Shown here in pieces: positions 1 to 9,292 of a DNA stretch of 64,000 nt. The number at the start of each line of letters is the position of its first letter. Position 1 is the first letter of the stretch. Origin of the DNA: Desulfocapsa sp. (GTDB lineage: Bacteria; Desulfobacterota; Desulfobulbia; Desulfobulbales; Desulfocapsaceae). Below the pieces are notes generated by a model. That model was given only the letters and a program-made list of their open reading frames with translations. It did no database searches and was not told the DNA's origin. The stretch spans positions 34,813 to 98,812 of the forward strand of contig JAESPV010000023.1 in the NCBI GenBank assembly GCA_016765495.1, read 5' to 3'. A program made the translations under genes and the position numbers.

Positions 1-1
1 C

Positions 2-727
2 AATCTCAGTTTCACCTATCCGCAATCCAAGCGAAGGATTCTTGATGCCATCACACTTACTATCACTCCAGGAATCCTTGGTATCACCGGCCCCACGGGA
101 TGTGGAAAAACAACTCTTTGTCAGGTTCTGGCTCGTATCTATCCGGTTGCCGATGGGACCCTCTTTCTTGGAAAAACAGATGTAAACGACATCTCGCCGG
201 AATCTGTGCAAGACATGATCAGCTATGTGAGTCAGGAAGCATTGCTGTTTTCAAGCAGTTTGCGTGATAACATTGCCTTCGGTAATGCAGATGCTTCCAT
301 GGATCTCATTATTAAAGCGGCAAAAGCAGCCGCCATCCATGATGAAATTATAGCATTACCAGAAGGCTACGAGAGTATGATCGGAGAAAAAGGTGTTACC
401 CTGTCCGGTGGCCAACGCGGCAGAGTTGCACTGGCAAGAGCCATACTCTGTGACCGGCCAATTATTATCATTGATGATGGCCTGGCAGCTGTGGATACCG
501 GAACGGAACAGGAAATAATTGAGAACCTTACTCCCTGGTTCAAGGGAAAGTCAGTGGTCTGGGTCAGCCAGCGAATCAAACAGCTTGCAGGAACAGATAG
601 GGTTCTTGTTCTCGAGGACGGTAAAGTCAGTGGTATCGGCCCCTATGATGCGCTTGTTCAACAGAATGCCTTTCTTAGCGAGATACGCCGTCGCCAACGC
701 TTGCAGGGGGAAAAAACGAATGCGTAA
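2..727 (+). CDS. ABC exporter subunit, ATP-binding half (partial, 5' end outside window)
   Basis: Only the nucleotide-binding domain of an ABC exporter subunit is inside the window; its membrane domain lies upstream of base 1. Reading in frame from base 2 gives Walker A GPTGCGKTT, a Q-loop (SYVSQEALLF), signature LSGGQRGRVALARAI and Walker B PIIIIDDGLAAVD. The usual catalytic Glu after Walker B is Asp here. That is typical of the degenerate site in heterodimeric exporters such as TM287/288, so this subunit probably pairs with the next gene. The stop overlaps the next start by 8 bp, which supports translational coupling. The substrate cannot be told from the sequence. Confidence 0.9.
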   Translation, partial: NLSFTYPQSKRRILDAITLTITPGILGITGPTGCGKTTLCQVLARIYPVADGTLFLGKTDVNDISPESVQDMISYVSQEALLFSSSLRDNIAFGNADASMDLIIKAAKAAAIHDEIIALPEGYESMIGEKGVTLSGGQRGRVALARAILCDRPIIIIDDGLAAVDTGTEQEIIENLTPWFKGKSVVWVSQRIKQLAGTDRVLVLEDGKVSGIGPYDALVQQNAFLSEIRRRQRLQGEKTNA

Positions 728-2522
728 CTTCGGATATTTTGAAGAAGATTACTCGCCTTCTCTCTCCGAGAAAGGATTGTGGCGTCGTATTATTACCTAC
801 CTGCGTCCCTTCCGCTTTCCCTTTGCAGGTGCTATTCTGCTCTCACTTTTTGTCACAACCTGCGCACTCGGTCTTCCCTGGCTTATGCAGCAGGCCATTG
901 ATCTTTATATAACCAACCCGGAGCTACACTTTGATCAACGCATGGAAGGACTCAGCACGTATGTACTCTTCTATGGAGGCCTGATATGTATTGGATTTAC
1001 AACTTCCTTTCTTCAGGTTCTGCTCCTTGAATGGATTGGACAATCAATCATGCATACCCTGCGTCAGGATCTTTTCAGCCATCTCCTCACGGTTAGACTG
1101 AAGTTTTTCAGTAAACAACCCGTTGGCCGCCTGGTCACACGCTTGACCAATGACGTACAAAATATGCACGAAATGCTTACCTCAATTTTGGTGACCATCT
1201 TCAACGACCTCCTGCGGATGGCATGTATTCTGGGCCTTCTTGTCTATATGAATTTCAGATTGGGCCTGATCCTCTGCCTTTTTGTCCCTCTGGCAGCAGC
1301 AGTTACCATTCTCTTCTCCAAGCTTGCCAGAAATCATTTTCGAGCCATACGTAAACAACTCTCCAAGGTAAATTCATTTGTTCAGGAAACGGTTTCAGGA
1401 GTTATGCTGGTGCAATTATTTGGCAGAACCAACGACTTGAGACAAGAGTTTGCAACGCTCAATAACAGCTACCTGCGAAAAACCCTGCGCCAGATTCGCC
1501 TTTTTGGAACATTTATGCCCATTACCGAGCTTATGAGTTCGGTGGCTATTGCCCTTATCCTCTGGTACGGCGGAGGACAATTCATCCAAAAGCAACTGAC
1601 TCTTGGTGAACTGGTTGCCTTTCTTTCCTACATGCGTCTGTTTTTCCAGCCTCTGCGTGAACTTTCTCAGAAATACTCCATTGTCCAATCAGCCCTTGCA
1701 TCTGCCGAACGTATTTTTGACTTACTGGATACGGACTCCGAAGAAGACAGAACTCCTGATATAAATAAAAAGGAAGCTCTTTCACTTACTGGTGATCTTT
1801 GTTTTGACACCGTCACCTTCTCCTATCTTCCCGGTCAACCAGTCCTTCATGATATTTCTTTTACAGTGAAACAAGGAGAGACTGTAGCAATTGTCGGCTC
1901 CACGGGAAGCGGGAAATCCACCCTGATTAATCTTATGCTCCGTTTCTACGAACCGGATAGCGGCAGTATCAGCCTTGCGGGACATTCTCTTGCTGATGTG
2001 ACAAAGAATGAGTTACGTAATGAAATCGGGGTTGTAATGCAGGAGATGCTCATCCTGCAGGACACACTACTGAACAACATAATTCTTGACACCGGAAAAG
2101 AACGGAAGGAAGTAACCGAACTGCTCCAACAGACTCAATTGAGCCAATTTGTCGAAAACCTTCCACAAGGCCTGGACACCATAATAGGTGAAGGTGGTCA
2201 AGCCATGTCAACCGGCGAAAAACAGCTTCTTGCCATCGCCAGAGTACTCTGTCGTAACCCATCTCTTCTGGTGTTGGATGAAGCAAGTTCAGCCATTGAT
2301 TCTAAAACTGAAAAGCTTCTGGAACAACCACTTGAACACTGCTTTAAAGGAAAGACGGTCCTTATCATTGCTCACCGACTATCCACTGTACAGCGAGCCG
2401 ACAGAATCATTGTGCTTGATAAAGGAAGAATTATCGAGCAGGGAAGTCACCACGAGTTGACTGAACAAAATGGTCCATACAGCAGACTGGTGGCACTTGA
2501 CTTTGAACCTGATACATTTTAA
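720..2522 (+). CDS. ABC exporter, membrane plus ATP-binding subunit
   Basis: A 600-residue half-transporter. The N-terminal ABC membrane domain (about residues 30-330) is followed by a nucleotide-binding domain with Walker A GSTGSGKST, signature STGEKQLLAIARV and a canonical Walker B LLVLDEASSAID, then the switch His in IIAHRLST. I chose the ATG at 720 because it gives the normal start of this family and overlaps the upstream stop (ATGCGTAA). Longer in-frame starts would run through the upstream gene. Paired with the Asp-containing partner before it, this forms a heterodimeric exporter with one consensus and one degenerate ATP site. It probably exports a lipid, drug or peptide; the substrate is unknown. 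Confidence 0.92.
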   Translation: MRNFGYFEEDYSPSLSEKGLWRRIITYLRPFRFPFAGAILLSLFVTTCALGLPWLMQQAIDLYITNPELHFDQRMEGLSTYVLFYGGLICIGFTTSFLQVLLLEWIGQSIMHTLRQDLFSHLLTVRLKFFSKQPVGRLVTRLTNDVQNMHEMLTSILVTIFNDLLRMACILGLLVYMNFRLGLILCLFVPLAAAVTILFSKLARNHFRAIRKQLSKVNSFVQETVSGVMLVQLFGRTNDLRQEFATLNNSYLRKTLRQIRLFGTFMPITELMSSVAIALILWYGGGQFIQKQLTLGELVAFLSYMRLFFQPLRELSQKYSIVQSALASAERIFDLLDTDSEEDRTPDINKKEALSLTGDLCFDTVTFSYLPGQPVLHDISFTVKQGETVAIVGSTGSGKSTLINLMLRFYEPDSGSISLAGHSLADVTKNELRNEIGVVMQEMLILQDTLLNNIILDTGKERKEVTELLQQTQLSQFVENLPQGLDTIIGEGGQAMSTGEKQLLAIARVLCRNPSLLVLDEASSAIDSKTEKLLEQPLEHCFKGKTVLIIAHRLSTVQRADRIIVLDKGRIIEQGSHHELTEQNGPYSRLVALDFEPDTF

Positions 2523-2658
2523 TTTCAGGTTCCATGAAATATCCCTGTGTTCATCCTGACCAGAATCACCACTGTTGTGATGACCTGTGATCAGTAGTAT
2601 TCAACTATTTCCGGCCTGCGTATTTGGTGGCCTCATTCAAGCAGTAAAGGATTCACAC

Positions 2659-3510
2659 ATGAACCAACATGGATACATCGGCCGAAAACTGCGCGTTCCC
2701 CAACTCAAAAACAGGCCAGCTATTGTCATCGTTACCTTTGGCACCAGCAGCCAGGCAAAACCACCACTGGAAATTTTCCAGCAACAGTTGGATAAACAGT
2801 TCCATGAGTACGAAATATTCTGGGCTTACAGCTCAAATATTATCTGCAGAAAAAAGAGAATACCCACCCTATCAGAAACTTTGGCACATGTTGAAGCGGC
2901 CGGATTTCGAAATGCTGTGGTTCAGCCCCTCCACATATTTCCGGGTACAGAGTATCAGCAGCTGGCAGAAACCTGCGAATATTTTCCCGGCCTCAGGATA
3001 ATTCTGAGTGAAACCCTGCTCCACCGCTGGAACTTTGTAAAAGAGACCCTAGGAGTGGTTGAAAAAGATTTTTTATCTCCAGAAGAAGGGCTGAACATAC
3101 TGGCAGTCCATGGCACACCTCTGGTTGCAGATCCTGTGAATAGCGCCTATCTTGGGCTGGAAAAACTGGTGAGTGCCCGCTACCTGAATGTACTGGTAAC
3201 TTCCATTGAAGGCATACCCGATTCTTCCGCAGTTTTTGCGAAAGTCAAACGGAAACAGCTGAATGACCTCTTTAAAAAGGTTAAAATAATTCCCATGATG
3301 TATCTGGCAGGTATGCATGCTGAAAAAGATTTAATGGGCGATGAGAACAGTTGGCGTACCACCCTGGAAGGAATGAACTTTAAAGTAGAGTGTTCAACAA
3401 TACGACATAAACAGGTAGAATACTTCAAAGGCCTGGCCTATTATCCTGAGATTATTTCCTTCTTCACAAACCGCTTGCGGCGTAGTCTGGAACTGGTCAC
3501 AATATACTGA
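2659..3510 (+). CDS. cbiK: Sirohydrochlorin cobaltochelatase, CbiK type
   Basis: About 283 residues, matching anaerobic cobalt chelatases that insert Co2+ into sirohydrochlorin in early B12 synthesis. Family landmarks are VTFGTSS near the N-terminus, VQPLHIFPGTEY, AVHGTP (first metal-binding His), VTSIEGIP, and PMMYLAGMHAEKDLMGDENSW (second His region, normally GDHAxNDMAGD). The last motif departs from the usual form, so metal preference could differ, for example toward iron or heme handling as with periplasmic CbiK paralogues. An in-frame GTG at 2587 would add 24 residues, but AAAGG eight bases before ATG 2659 favours the shorter start. No clear signal peptide is seen. CbiL lies 16 kb away behind a B12 riboswitch. 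Confidence 0.85.
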   Translation: MNQHGYIGRKLRVPQLKNRPAIVIVTFGTSSQAKPPLEIFQQQLDKQFHEYEIFWAYSSNIICRKKRIPTLSETLAHVEAAGFRNAVVQPLHIFPGTEYQQLAETCEYFPGLRIILSETLLHRWNFVKETLGVVEKDFLSPEEGLNILAVHGTPLVADPVNSAYLGLEKLVSARYLNVLVTSIEGIPDSSAVFAKVKRKQLNDLFKKVKIIPMMYLAGMHAEKDLMGDENSWRTTLEGMNFKVECSTIRHKQVEYFKGLAYYPEIISFFTNRLRRSLELVTIY

Positions 3511-4046
3511 TTTTTGTACCGGTCTCCGATTCAATACCGGGGCTGGTCTAACGTTCCAATTAATCAAATATTCCGTGCAGTTTTTAGTTTTTTGACTATA
3601 TCATTTTTGGAATAACAGAGGGAACTTATCGGTAAACCGGAGGCTTGCCCCCTGTTAAGCAGCGCATTATTCGGAATAAGACCAGGAAGTACTTCCTAGA
3701 ATAGATTGACAGCTAAACGTCAAGCGTTTTGTTGTTTGGTTTGGAAGAGAACGTCCGGTATCGGCTGACCAAAGCAGATCTACCAATCAAGGTGAATCGC
3801 AGCTGTGAATGTTGGCTACCGGTGAGAGGCACCTGAAAACTGGTGATTCCGATCCGTCCCTCGTTTGATTGAAATCAATTGGCATTGTATTCCGGATTTT
3901 GAAAGATGTTGAATTTGTAGATTTTTCACACGATAATGGATAAATTATCATACATGTGATTGACAGCCTTCCTCAAGAGACCACGTCAAAAATAGCTTCT
4001 GCTCCTCATGTATGGAAAGAAATGAGGACAAAAAAAGGGGTTTATT
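3511..4046. other. Intergenic stretch without a recognisable gene
   Basis: About 535 bases between cbiK and the antitoxin gene. I see no convincing ORF on either strand. It is interrupted by stops in all frames and probably holds decayed sequence continuous with the degenerate region downstream. An AGGGG ribosome-binding site just before 4047 belongs to the antitoxin. Confidence 0.5.
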
Positions 4047-4253
4047 ATGCAGGCACAACAACATGCACAGGATCTTTTGAATACAATTAACAGGCTTCCA
4101 CCAGAAAAGATTGTAGTTGCCGAGGATTTTGTTGAATTCTTAGGGCATCGTAATAAAATTGATCGCCTGGTAACGGCAGCAAGCAAACTTTCTGAAAAAT
4201 CTTTTCAGAAAGTTTGGGACAATGCAGAAGATGCAGAATATGACACCTTGTAA
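4047..4253 (+). CDS. Putative antitoxin of a PemK/MazF-like module
   Basis: A 68-residue small protein directly upstream of, and overlapping, a PemK/MazF-like toxin reading frame. It has a short helical N-terminus (LLNTINRLPPEKIVVAEDFVEFL) like DUF2281-type antitoxins, and an acidic C-terminus (WDNAEDAEYDTL) typical of toxin-neutralising tails. The start is supported by AGGGG about seven bases upstream. The role as antitoxin is inferred from size and position; the sequence alone is weakly diagnostic. Confidence 0.65.
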   Translation: MQAQQHAQDLLNTINRLPPEKIVVAEDFVEFLGHRNKIDRLVTAASKLSEKSFQKVWDNAEDAEYDTL

Positions 4254-4585
4254 ATTCGCTGATATTGTCCTGGTTCCATTTCCTTTTACCGATCAATCAA
4301 CGACTAAGAAACGGCCTGCTGTAATTGTCAGTTCCAGAGAGTACAACAATGGACGACCAGACCGCATCATTATGGCCATCACCAGCCGTTTACATCAAGT
4401 GGAAAAACTAGGCCAAAAAGTACTGGTTGATTGGCAAGGTGCAGGATTATTAAAACCTTCTGTGTTTAAACCCCATTTTGACCACTGTTGAAAACACTCT
4501 TATTCTCAAGAAACTCGGGCAGCTTCAAGGCGAAGACCAGCACGTCCTCGATAAAATTCTTCAAGATATCCTTGGATCAAATTAA
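4240..4585 (+). pseudogene. PemK/MazF-family toxin, frameshifted
   Basis: The first part reads as a PemK/MazF endoribonuclease: FADIVLVPFPFTDQS, KKRPAVIVSS, then DRIIMAITS and DWQGAGLLKPSVFKP. After the CCCC run at 4471-4474 this frame ends within six codons. The +1 frame from 4475 continues exactly as the family should (ILTTVENTLILKKLGQLQG and so on) and stops at 4583-4585. One extra C therefore splits the gene. It could be a true inactivating mutation, a phase-variable tract or a sequencing error. The likely start is ATG 4240, overlapping the antitoxin stop by 14 bp; ATG 4222 is also possible. Confidence 0.8.
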
Positions 4586-4619
4586 GAAATACCAGCTAGA
4601 TAACAATCTTTCCTTACGG

Positions 4620-5395
4620 CAGCGGTTCTGTTCCAGCCCTGCCAGATGTTGCCCCACCCACTACCCCACCCATCGCACACCAGGCAGGAGTGCCACTCCA
4701 CCGCTAAATTCCCGCCCAAACCCGAACGGTCCAAGTTCAGTGTTAGATTTGGGACCTAATATTACGATCCGTTTGGCAATTTGAGCTTGCCGATGGTGAA
4801 ACCATGGCCGGTGCACCGTTAAGAGATGGTGCGATCCGGGATGATCAGATTGTTCTGTCCTACTACTGGCAATCCAAATATGAACGTCTGGAACAGGCTG
4901 AACAACGGATAAGCTCGGGAACACAGCAAATAGCCGGTGTACTGATTTTGACTATTATGTCCGCACGATCGAAGAATACCTGGATGCTGTCAATGAAAGC
5001 GGCTCTACCGAAAATGACCGTTTGTCAGGCTCCATCGTTAACGACAACCTGTCCGGAGCAGGTGGTAATGCTCTGCTCACTCATGGGCGCACTCGGCAAT
5101 GATAATTTTGTTTTTTCCGCAGGTGACGGCCATGATATTATCACCGATGCCAATGCAGAGGATACAATATTGATCCATGGAACCACTTCTAAAGATGATC
5201 GTAAAAACTGCAGGATCCTTACAAAGATCGTGAAGCGATGATCTGCACCTGATCTACGGCGATGAAGACAAGATCACCATGCAGGGCTGGTTTTCCGGCA
5301 ATCGGATTGATATGGTTGCGGTGTATGCGGTGGTGAATTTCGATGTTACAACGGAAACCTTTAACGGCACCCCGGACAGTGATCCTGCTGGTATA
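4620..5395 (+). pseudogene. Decayed RTX/hemolysin-type calcium-binding protein fragments
   Basis: Protein-like stretches jump between frames. One frame gives LADGETMAGAPLRDGAIRDD (about 4783-4845). The next gives DYYVRTIEEYLDAVNESGST and DRLSGSIVNDNLSGAGGNAL (about 4950-5080). The first frame resumes with GNDNFVFSAGDGHDIITDAN (about 5095-5155), and a third gives DLHLIYGDEDKITMQGWFSG (about 5240-5300). The G-N-D and G-D-G-x-D patterns and the DKITMQGWF element are typical of RTX repeat proteins and their C-terminal repeats. At least three frameshifts and missing ends make this a remnant, not a working gene. It sits next to the broken toxin gene. Confidence 0.65.
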
Positions 5396-5401
5396 TTATT
5401 T

Positions 5402-5431
5402 AAAAAAATGTGACTTCAGTCACTTTTTTTT
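5402..5431. terminator. Stem-loop with A/T flanks, possible bidirectional terminator
   Basis: A GTGAC stem (5410-5414), TTCA loop and GTCAC (5419-5423), flanked by a run of seven A on the left and eight T on the right. The form is that of a rho-independent terminator readable from either strand. It closes the decayed RTX remnant. Confidence 0.6.
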
Positions 5432-5763
5432 AAAGCCACATAGTGTATGCTTCCTATCCTGAGGTGGAGCTTAACGACATCCCGTAACCAAACAAAACAA
5501 CAGAGATAATATCTTACAGCACTGCTGTTAAGCAGTGAAATAAAGTTAAAAAAAAAGCAGTTTAGAATATTGGATACGAGAACTGCATCCAGTCAAAAGA
5601 AGGAAAAATATGAATATAATGGTTAGGGATAAAGGAAACGCTACACTTGCCATAAAAAGGAGATATCGTAATTAAGATGGAACAGATACTCGACACGCCT
5701 CTTTTTACACAAAATCCGCGGACATATTATAGATTCTTTATCATGCTACAATGTTTTTTTGTA

Positions 5764-5806
5764 ACATGTCCCCTGATTTCTGTCTCTTACATGTCCCCTG
5801 ATTTCT
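5764..5806 (+). repeat. Two copies of an 18-base direct repeat
   Basis: ACATGTCCCCTGATTTCT occurs at 5764-5781 and again at 5789-5806, 25 bases apart. The function is unknown; it may be part of a mobile-element remnant. Confidence 0.7.
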
Positions 5807-5948
5807 CATTCCCTTTCAAGGATAATGGGCAGACGATAAATGACCACATTCATAAAGCTGCCAATGAGTAAAGAAAAAAGAGCCACGACAGTAAGCAGCA
5901 AAGATGTATTTTCTGATAACCATTGAATCATGGGGTATTATTTTGGTT

Positions 5949-5972
5949 TTGGATGTTGGACGTTGGATGTTG
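5949..5972 (+). repeat. 7-base tandem repeat TTGGATG/TTGGACG
   Basis: Units TTGGATG, TTGGACG, TTGGATG and a partial TTG follow each other with a 7-base period. Confidence 0.65.
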
Positions 5973-6032
5973 CTCTTCTGATCATTTTTAACCATACGAG
6001 CAGTTCTCGTAATTCCTTGAGAAAAAAACAGA

Positions 6033-6070
6033 AAAAAAGGACAACCATGCACAAAGCATGACTGTCCTTT
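6033..6070 (-). terminator. Rho-independent terminator of the flavodoxin gene
   Basis: Read on the minus strand, AAAGGACAGTCATGC pairs with GCATGGTTGTCCTTT across a short loop (two mismatches). A T-run broken by one C and G follows. It lies about 65 bases after the flavodoxin stop. Confidence 0.8.
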
Positions 6071-6135
6071 CCAATACTTTCAAATACCTGCAAAATTTTG
6101 CTCTAAAAGATGTTCAGATCCCTCGTGTGCGCTCC

Positions 6136-6603
<468 letters not shown>

Positions 6604-6650
6604 TTAAAAACTTCTGTGGTAAAAAGCCACGCCCTTCGGCACCAGAACAG

Positions 6651-6679
6651 AATTTAGTTACGTCTAACATTATTGTCAA
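6651..6679 (-). promoter_or_regulatory. Flavodoxin promoter with overlapping iron-box-like palindrome
   Basis: On the minus strand TTGACA (6679-6674), a 17-base spacer and TAAATT (6656-6651). The element TTAGACGTAACTAA (6667-6654) overlaps the -10 box and matches the shared core TTAGG-N4-GCTAA at 8 of 10 fixed positions. Spacing is identical to the promoters at 16146, 19050 and 27204. Confidence 0.7.
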
Positions 6680-6724
6680 CTATAAACTTCATTTACCTCC
6701 TCTATCCATTGGAATATACTGTTT

Positions 6725-8335
6725 TCATCCTCTCTCCTTCCAATCAGCCCTGTTTCTTTTCCGCACAAGCACTTTGCGGAAGAACCAGTCATAGCTCCCG
6801 GTGAGGACAGATAATAGCAGGACAAGTCCCCCAAGAGGCACAACCAGCCATGTATATTTTCCAAGGATGGGTCCAAAAATTCTCCCGTTATGGCATTCAA
6901 AGAGGAAATGCCACAGAGAGATACCGGTATTCTTAATTTCATGTGGCATCGGCAGGTGAGGAATCACTTTACTGTTCAGGATTTGAATTCCATTCCCATA
7001 ATCTGCCCAAAACAGGGGTTGCCCGTCATATACAGCAGCACCGGATGCCATCCCACCATACAGTATGCGACCGACACCAGGCCCTGCCGGTAGAGGATGC
7101 CCCTGTATATCCCGGCCCTGCTGTTTTTGCCTGTCCCAGATATAGAGACCACTGAACGAGCCGACAAGAAGTCTGTTACCATGAAGAGGCTCAAGAACAA
7201 CGGTTCCCATACCATGTACCGGCACCTTTATTTCTTGTGGCTCAAAGGGTTTTGACAGGTCGGCAGGAGCTTTGAAGAATCCTTTGTTGGTGGCGAGCAA
7301 TAAGGCATCCTCATCCTCCAGATAGACGGCTTTATGAATTTTAAAATGCCAGTTGTCATCCCCTGACTTTGGATACAACCAGGCTGGAACATGGAGGTTA
7401 ATGATACTTATCATCAAGGGCGGCCTGACAAACATACCCGTGAGCGCAATAATTGCCAGAAAGAGAGCAGAGTAAATTCCCAGTTGAAGATGATATTTGT
7501 GGAAAAACCGAAAATACCGTGGCTTACGGCGAGTTTTGTATTTCTTCCGGCTCCATGGAATGAACCAGATATAGAGAGATGAAACCGACAAAAACAGCAG
7601 GATCAGCCCAACTATATCCATAAACAGTTTCCCCGGTAAACCCAGAACAGAACCATCGTGGATTTTCAGGAGAAATCGAAACATTGCCACCCGATCCGGG
7701 CCAGAATCTGCTGACAGCAAAGTGATTTTTTGAAAAGAGCTCACAGACTGACCCGTATATGCCAAATATCCGCCATGGGCTGTAAAGGCATAGATTCGCT
7801 TGCCTGCCTGTACCAGGTCTATAATTTCTTCCTGCTGCAGATCTTTATTTTCCACTGTCCGCCAATTCCCTTTGGCTGGATCACAAACATACAGCCCGCT
7901 GCGGGTGCCTGCAAAAAGCATATCACCTTCATCTGCATTTTCCTCAACAAGCAGCAGCGCCCTGGTGTCCATATTATAGGCGCTGACCGGCAGACCGTCT
8001 GACATTCTCTTAAAGCTTTGTCCGCCATTCAGGCTTTTAAAAACTCCGGCTTTACCGGCAAGATAGAGAGTGGAAGGATTGTTGGCAGTTGTGGAAAAAA
8101 CCGCCTCCCGAAAGGAAAAGCGGTTCCAGTCTGCATACCGATAAACATCTGGCAGCAAAACAGCGGGGACAGTTATGCCGCGGAGTAGAGAAGGATGATT
8201 AATCAGGACACCGGTTATCCCCATCATAAGAAAATAGAGGAGAAAGACCAACCCTGTGTACTTGTGGATCTTCTTTGAGACGACAAAAACGAAGCGATAA
8301 CTACTGGTTAACGGAGTATGAGCGTGGGATATCAT
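6725..8335 (-). CDS. PepSY-associated transmembrane protein with propeller-like periplasmic segments
   Basis: 536 residues. An N-terminal helix (HKYTGLVFLLYFLMMGITGVL) has the His-containing pattern of PepSY_TM proteins. Two further membrane pairs lie near residues 255-280 and 300-325, and one near the C-terminus (WLVVPLGGLVLLLSVLTGSYDWFF). The loops contain repeated short units such as NPSTLYLAGKAGVFKSLNGG and LFAGTRSGLYVCD, like beta-propeller blades. PepSY_TM proteins are often found with iron and heme uptake and may act as membrane redox or ferric-reductase-like proteins. It follows the DUF4198 gene by 38 bases at the end of the heme/ECF row. The function is inferred from family and context. 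Confidence 0.8.
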   Translation of the reverse strand: MISHAHTPLTSSYRFVFVVSKKIHKYTGLVFLLYFLMMGITGVLINHPSLLRGITVPAVLLPDVYRYADWNRFSFREAVFSTTANNPSTLYLAGKAGVFKSLNGGQSFKRMSDGLPVSAYNMDTRALLLVEENADEGDMLFAGTRSGLYVCDPAKGNWRTVENKDLQQEEIIDLVQAGKRIYAFTAHGGYLAYTGQSVSSFQKITLLSADSGPDRVAMFRFLLKIHDGSVLGLPGKLFMDIVGLILLFLSVSSLYIWFIPWSRKKYKTRRKPRYFRFFHKYHLQLGIYSALFLAIIALTGMFVRPPLMISIINLHVPAWLYPKSGDDNWHFKIHKAVYLEDEDALLLATNKGFFKAPADLSKPFEPQEIKVPVHGMGTVVLEPLHGNRLLVGSFSGLYIWDRQKQQGRDIQGHPLPAGPGVGRILYGGMASGAAVYDGQPLFWADYGNGIQILNSKVIPHLPMPHEIKNTGISLWHFLFECHNGRIFGPILGKYTWLVVPLGGLVLLLSVLTGSYDWFFRKVLVRKRNRADWKERG

Positions 8336-8373
8336 AGGGTGCCAAGAAAAACGATTCTCTTTTTCACCATCTG

Positions 8374-9066
8374 TCAGTTTACCTGGAATGAGATGGTTGC
8401 GGTGTATTTTTCCTCAAGAACCTTCGCCTTTAACTCTTCGGAAGGCAACCTGCGAACCTCAGCCTTCAGTATCCACTGACCGGATCGTAATAATTTTATA
8501 TGGGTAATCCCTTTGGCATTGGTTTTGCTCGTCCAGGCATAGGCCTCTTTGGGGGAAAAGCCAATATAGGTTGCAAAAACATTGCAAAACCTTGCAGGTT
8601 TATCATCAATAAGCACCTGTACTTTCAAGTACTCCCCTGCGTTAATCAATGCCTTGGTGTGGTTTTCAAAGTAAAGGCTTAGAACTACATTTTCGAGACC
8701 TTCCATGGAGACGAGTTTATGGCGGATTTTCCCATTTTTCTCAACCATGGTGTAAAAACCATGCTTCGTGGCAGCGGTAACAATATACCCACCTTCTTTT
8801 CTAAGAGCCAAAGGGGTCACCAGAAAACCGCCTTCTCCAGCTTCCAGCTCTTTCACCACACCATCTGGTTGAATAAGATTAAATTCGACCAATTTATCCC
8901 TTTTAAGTACGTCAGACACGGGGAATTTATGGCCAAACCCAAAATACATTTTTGTTTGTGCGCCTAATCTCCCTCTAAAAGACGGCGAATAATCAGTGGC
9001 GTTCAACCAAAGATTATGACACTGGCCGATGGATGCTGAAAAAAGCAGAAAAATTCCTGCTGCCAA
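8374..9066 (-). CDS. Exported DUF4198 protein (NikM/NikK-like metal-associated protein)
   Basis: About 230 residues of the DUF4198 type, periplasmic proteins often encoded with nickel, cobalt or iron transporters. Mature-form features are HNLWLNATDYSP right after a predicted signal-peptide cleavage, a GFGHKFPVSD motif, and a C-terminal strand-rich part (VQVLIDDKPARFCNVF). The TTG at 9066 is the first standard start in the open frame, but it leaves out the basic n-region. The frame is open to a stop at 9111-9109 and encodes IIFRSVNCRISVLAAGIFLL. A rare ATA/ATT start at 9102 or 9099, just after AGGGAAG, would restore a full signal peptide. It sits between truncated ecfA and the PepSY gene. Confidence 0.8.
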   Translation of the reverse strand: MAAGIFLLFSASIGQCHNLWLNATDYSPSFRGRLGAQTKMYFGFGHKFPVSDVLKRDKLVEFNLIQPDGVVKELEAGEGGFLVTPLALRKEGGYIVTAATKHGFYTMVEKNGKIRHKLVSMEGLENVVLSLYFENHTKALINAGEYLKVQVLIDDKPARFCNVFATYIGFSPKEAYAWTSKTNAKGITHIKLLRSGQWILKAEVRRLPSEELKAKVLEEKYTATISFQVN

Positions 9067-9292
9067 TACAGAGATACGACAATTTACGGATCGAAAAATT
9101 ATACTTCCCTATTTTAGAGTTAATATGGGTTGTTATTCCCATTCCTTCAATTAAAAATATACCTTGATACCAGTGCAGTAAAATGAGCCAGGACGTCCCA
9201 TCACATGGCGTCAACACAGAACGAAACGTTCCTGATATCCTTTTTTAGCGCACTAACAGTTATTATGCTGCAAATTATTTCGTGCGCGTTCC

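Larger units (their letters stand above)
5432..6032. other. Non-coding region with short repeats
   Basis: About 600 bases with no convincing gene. A 64-codon ORF at 5677-5871 exists but has low-complexity composition and runs over an 18-base direct repeat, so I do not call it. The stretch looks like decayed accessory DNA. Confidence 0.5.

Noticed and set aside
519-719. N-terminal extension of the second ABC exporter subunit
   Set aside because: It lies wholly inside the upstream gene in another frame and does not resemble ABC exporter sequence.
5677-5871. 64-codon ORF starting MEQILDTPLF
   Set aside because: It runs over an 18-base direct repeat in a decayed region, has no family resemblance and poor codon character.
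9244-9256. TTAGTGCGCTAA on the minus strand upstream of the DUF4198 gene, as another iron box
   Set aside because: The spacing between half-sites is two bases shorter than in the shared motif, and no matching -35/-10 pair is present.
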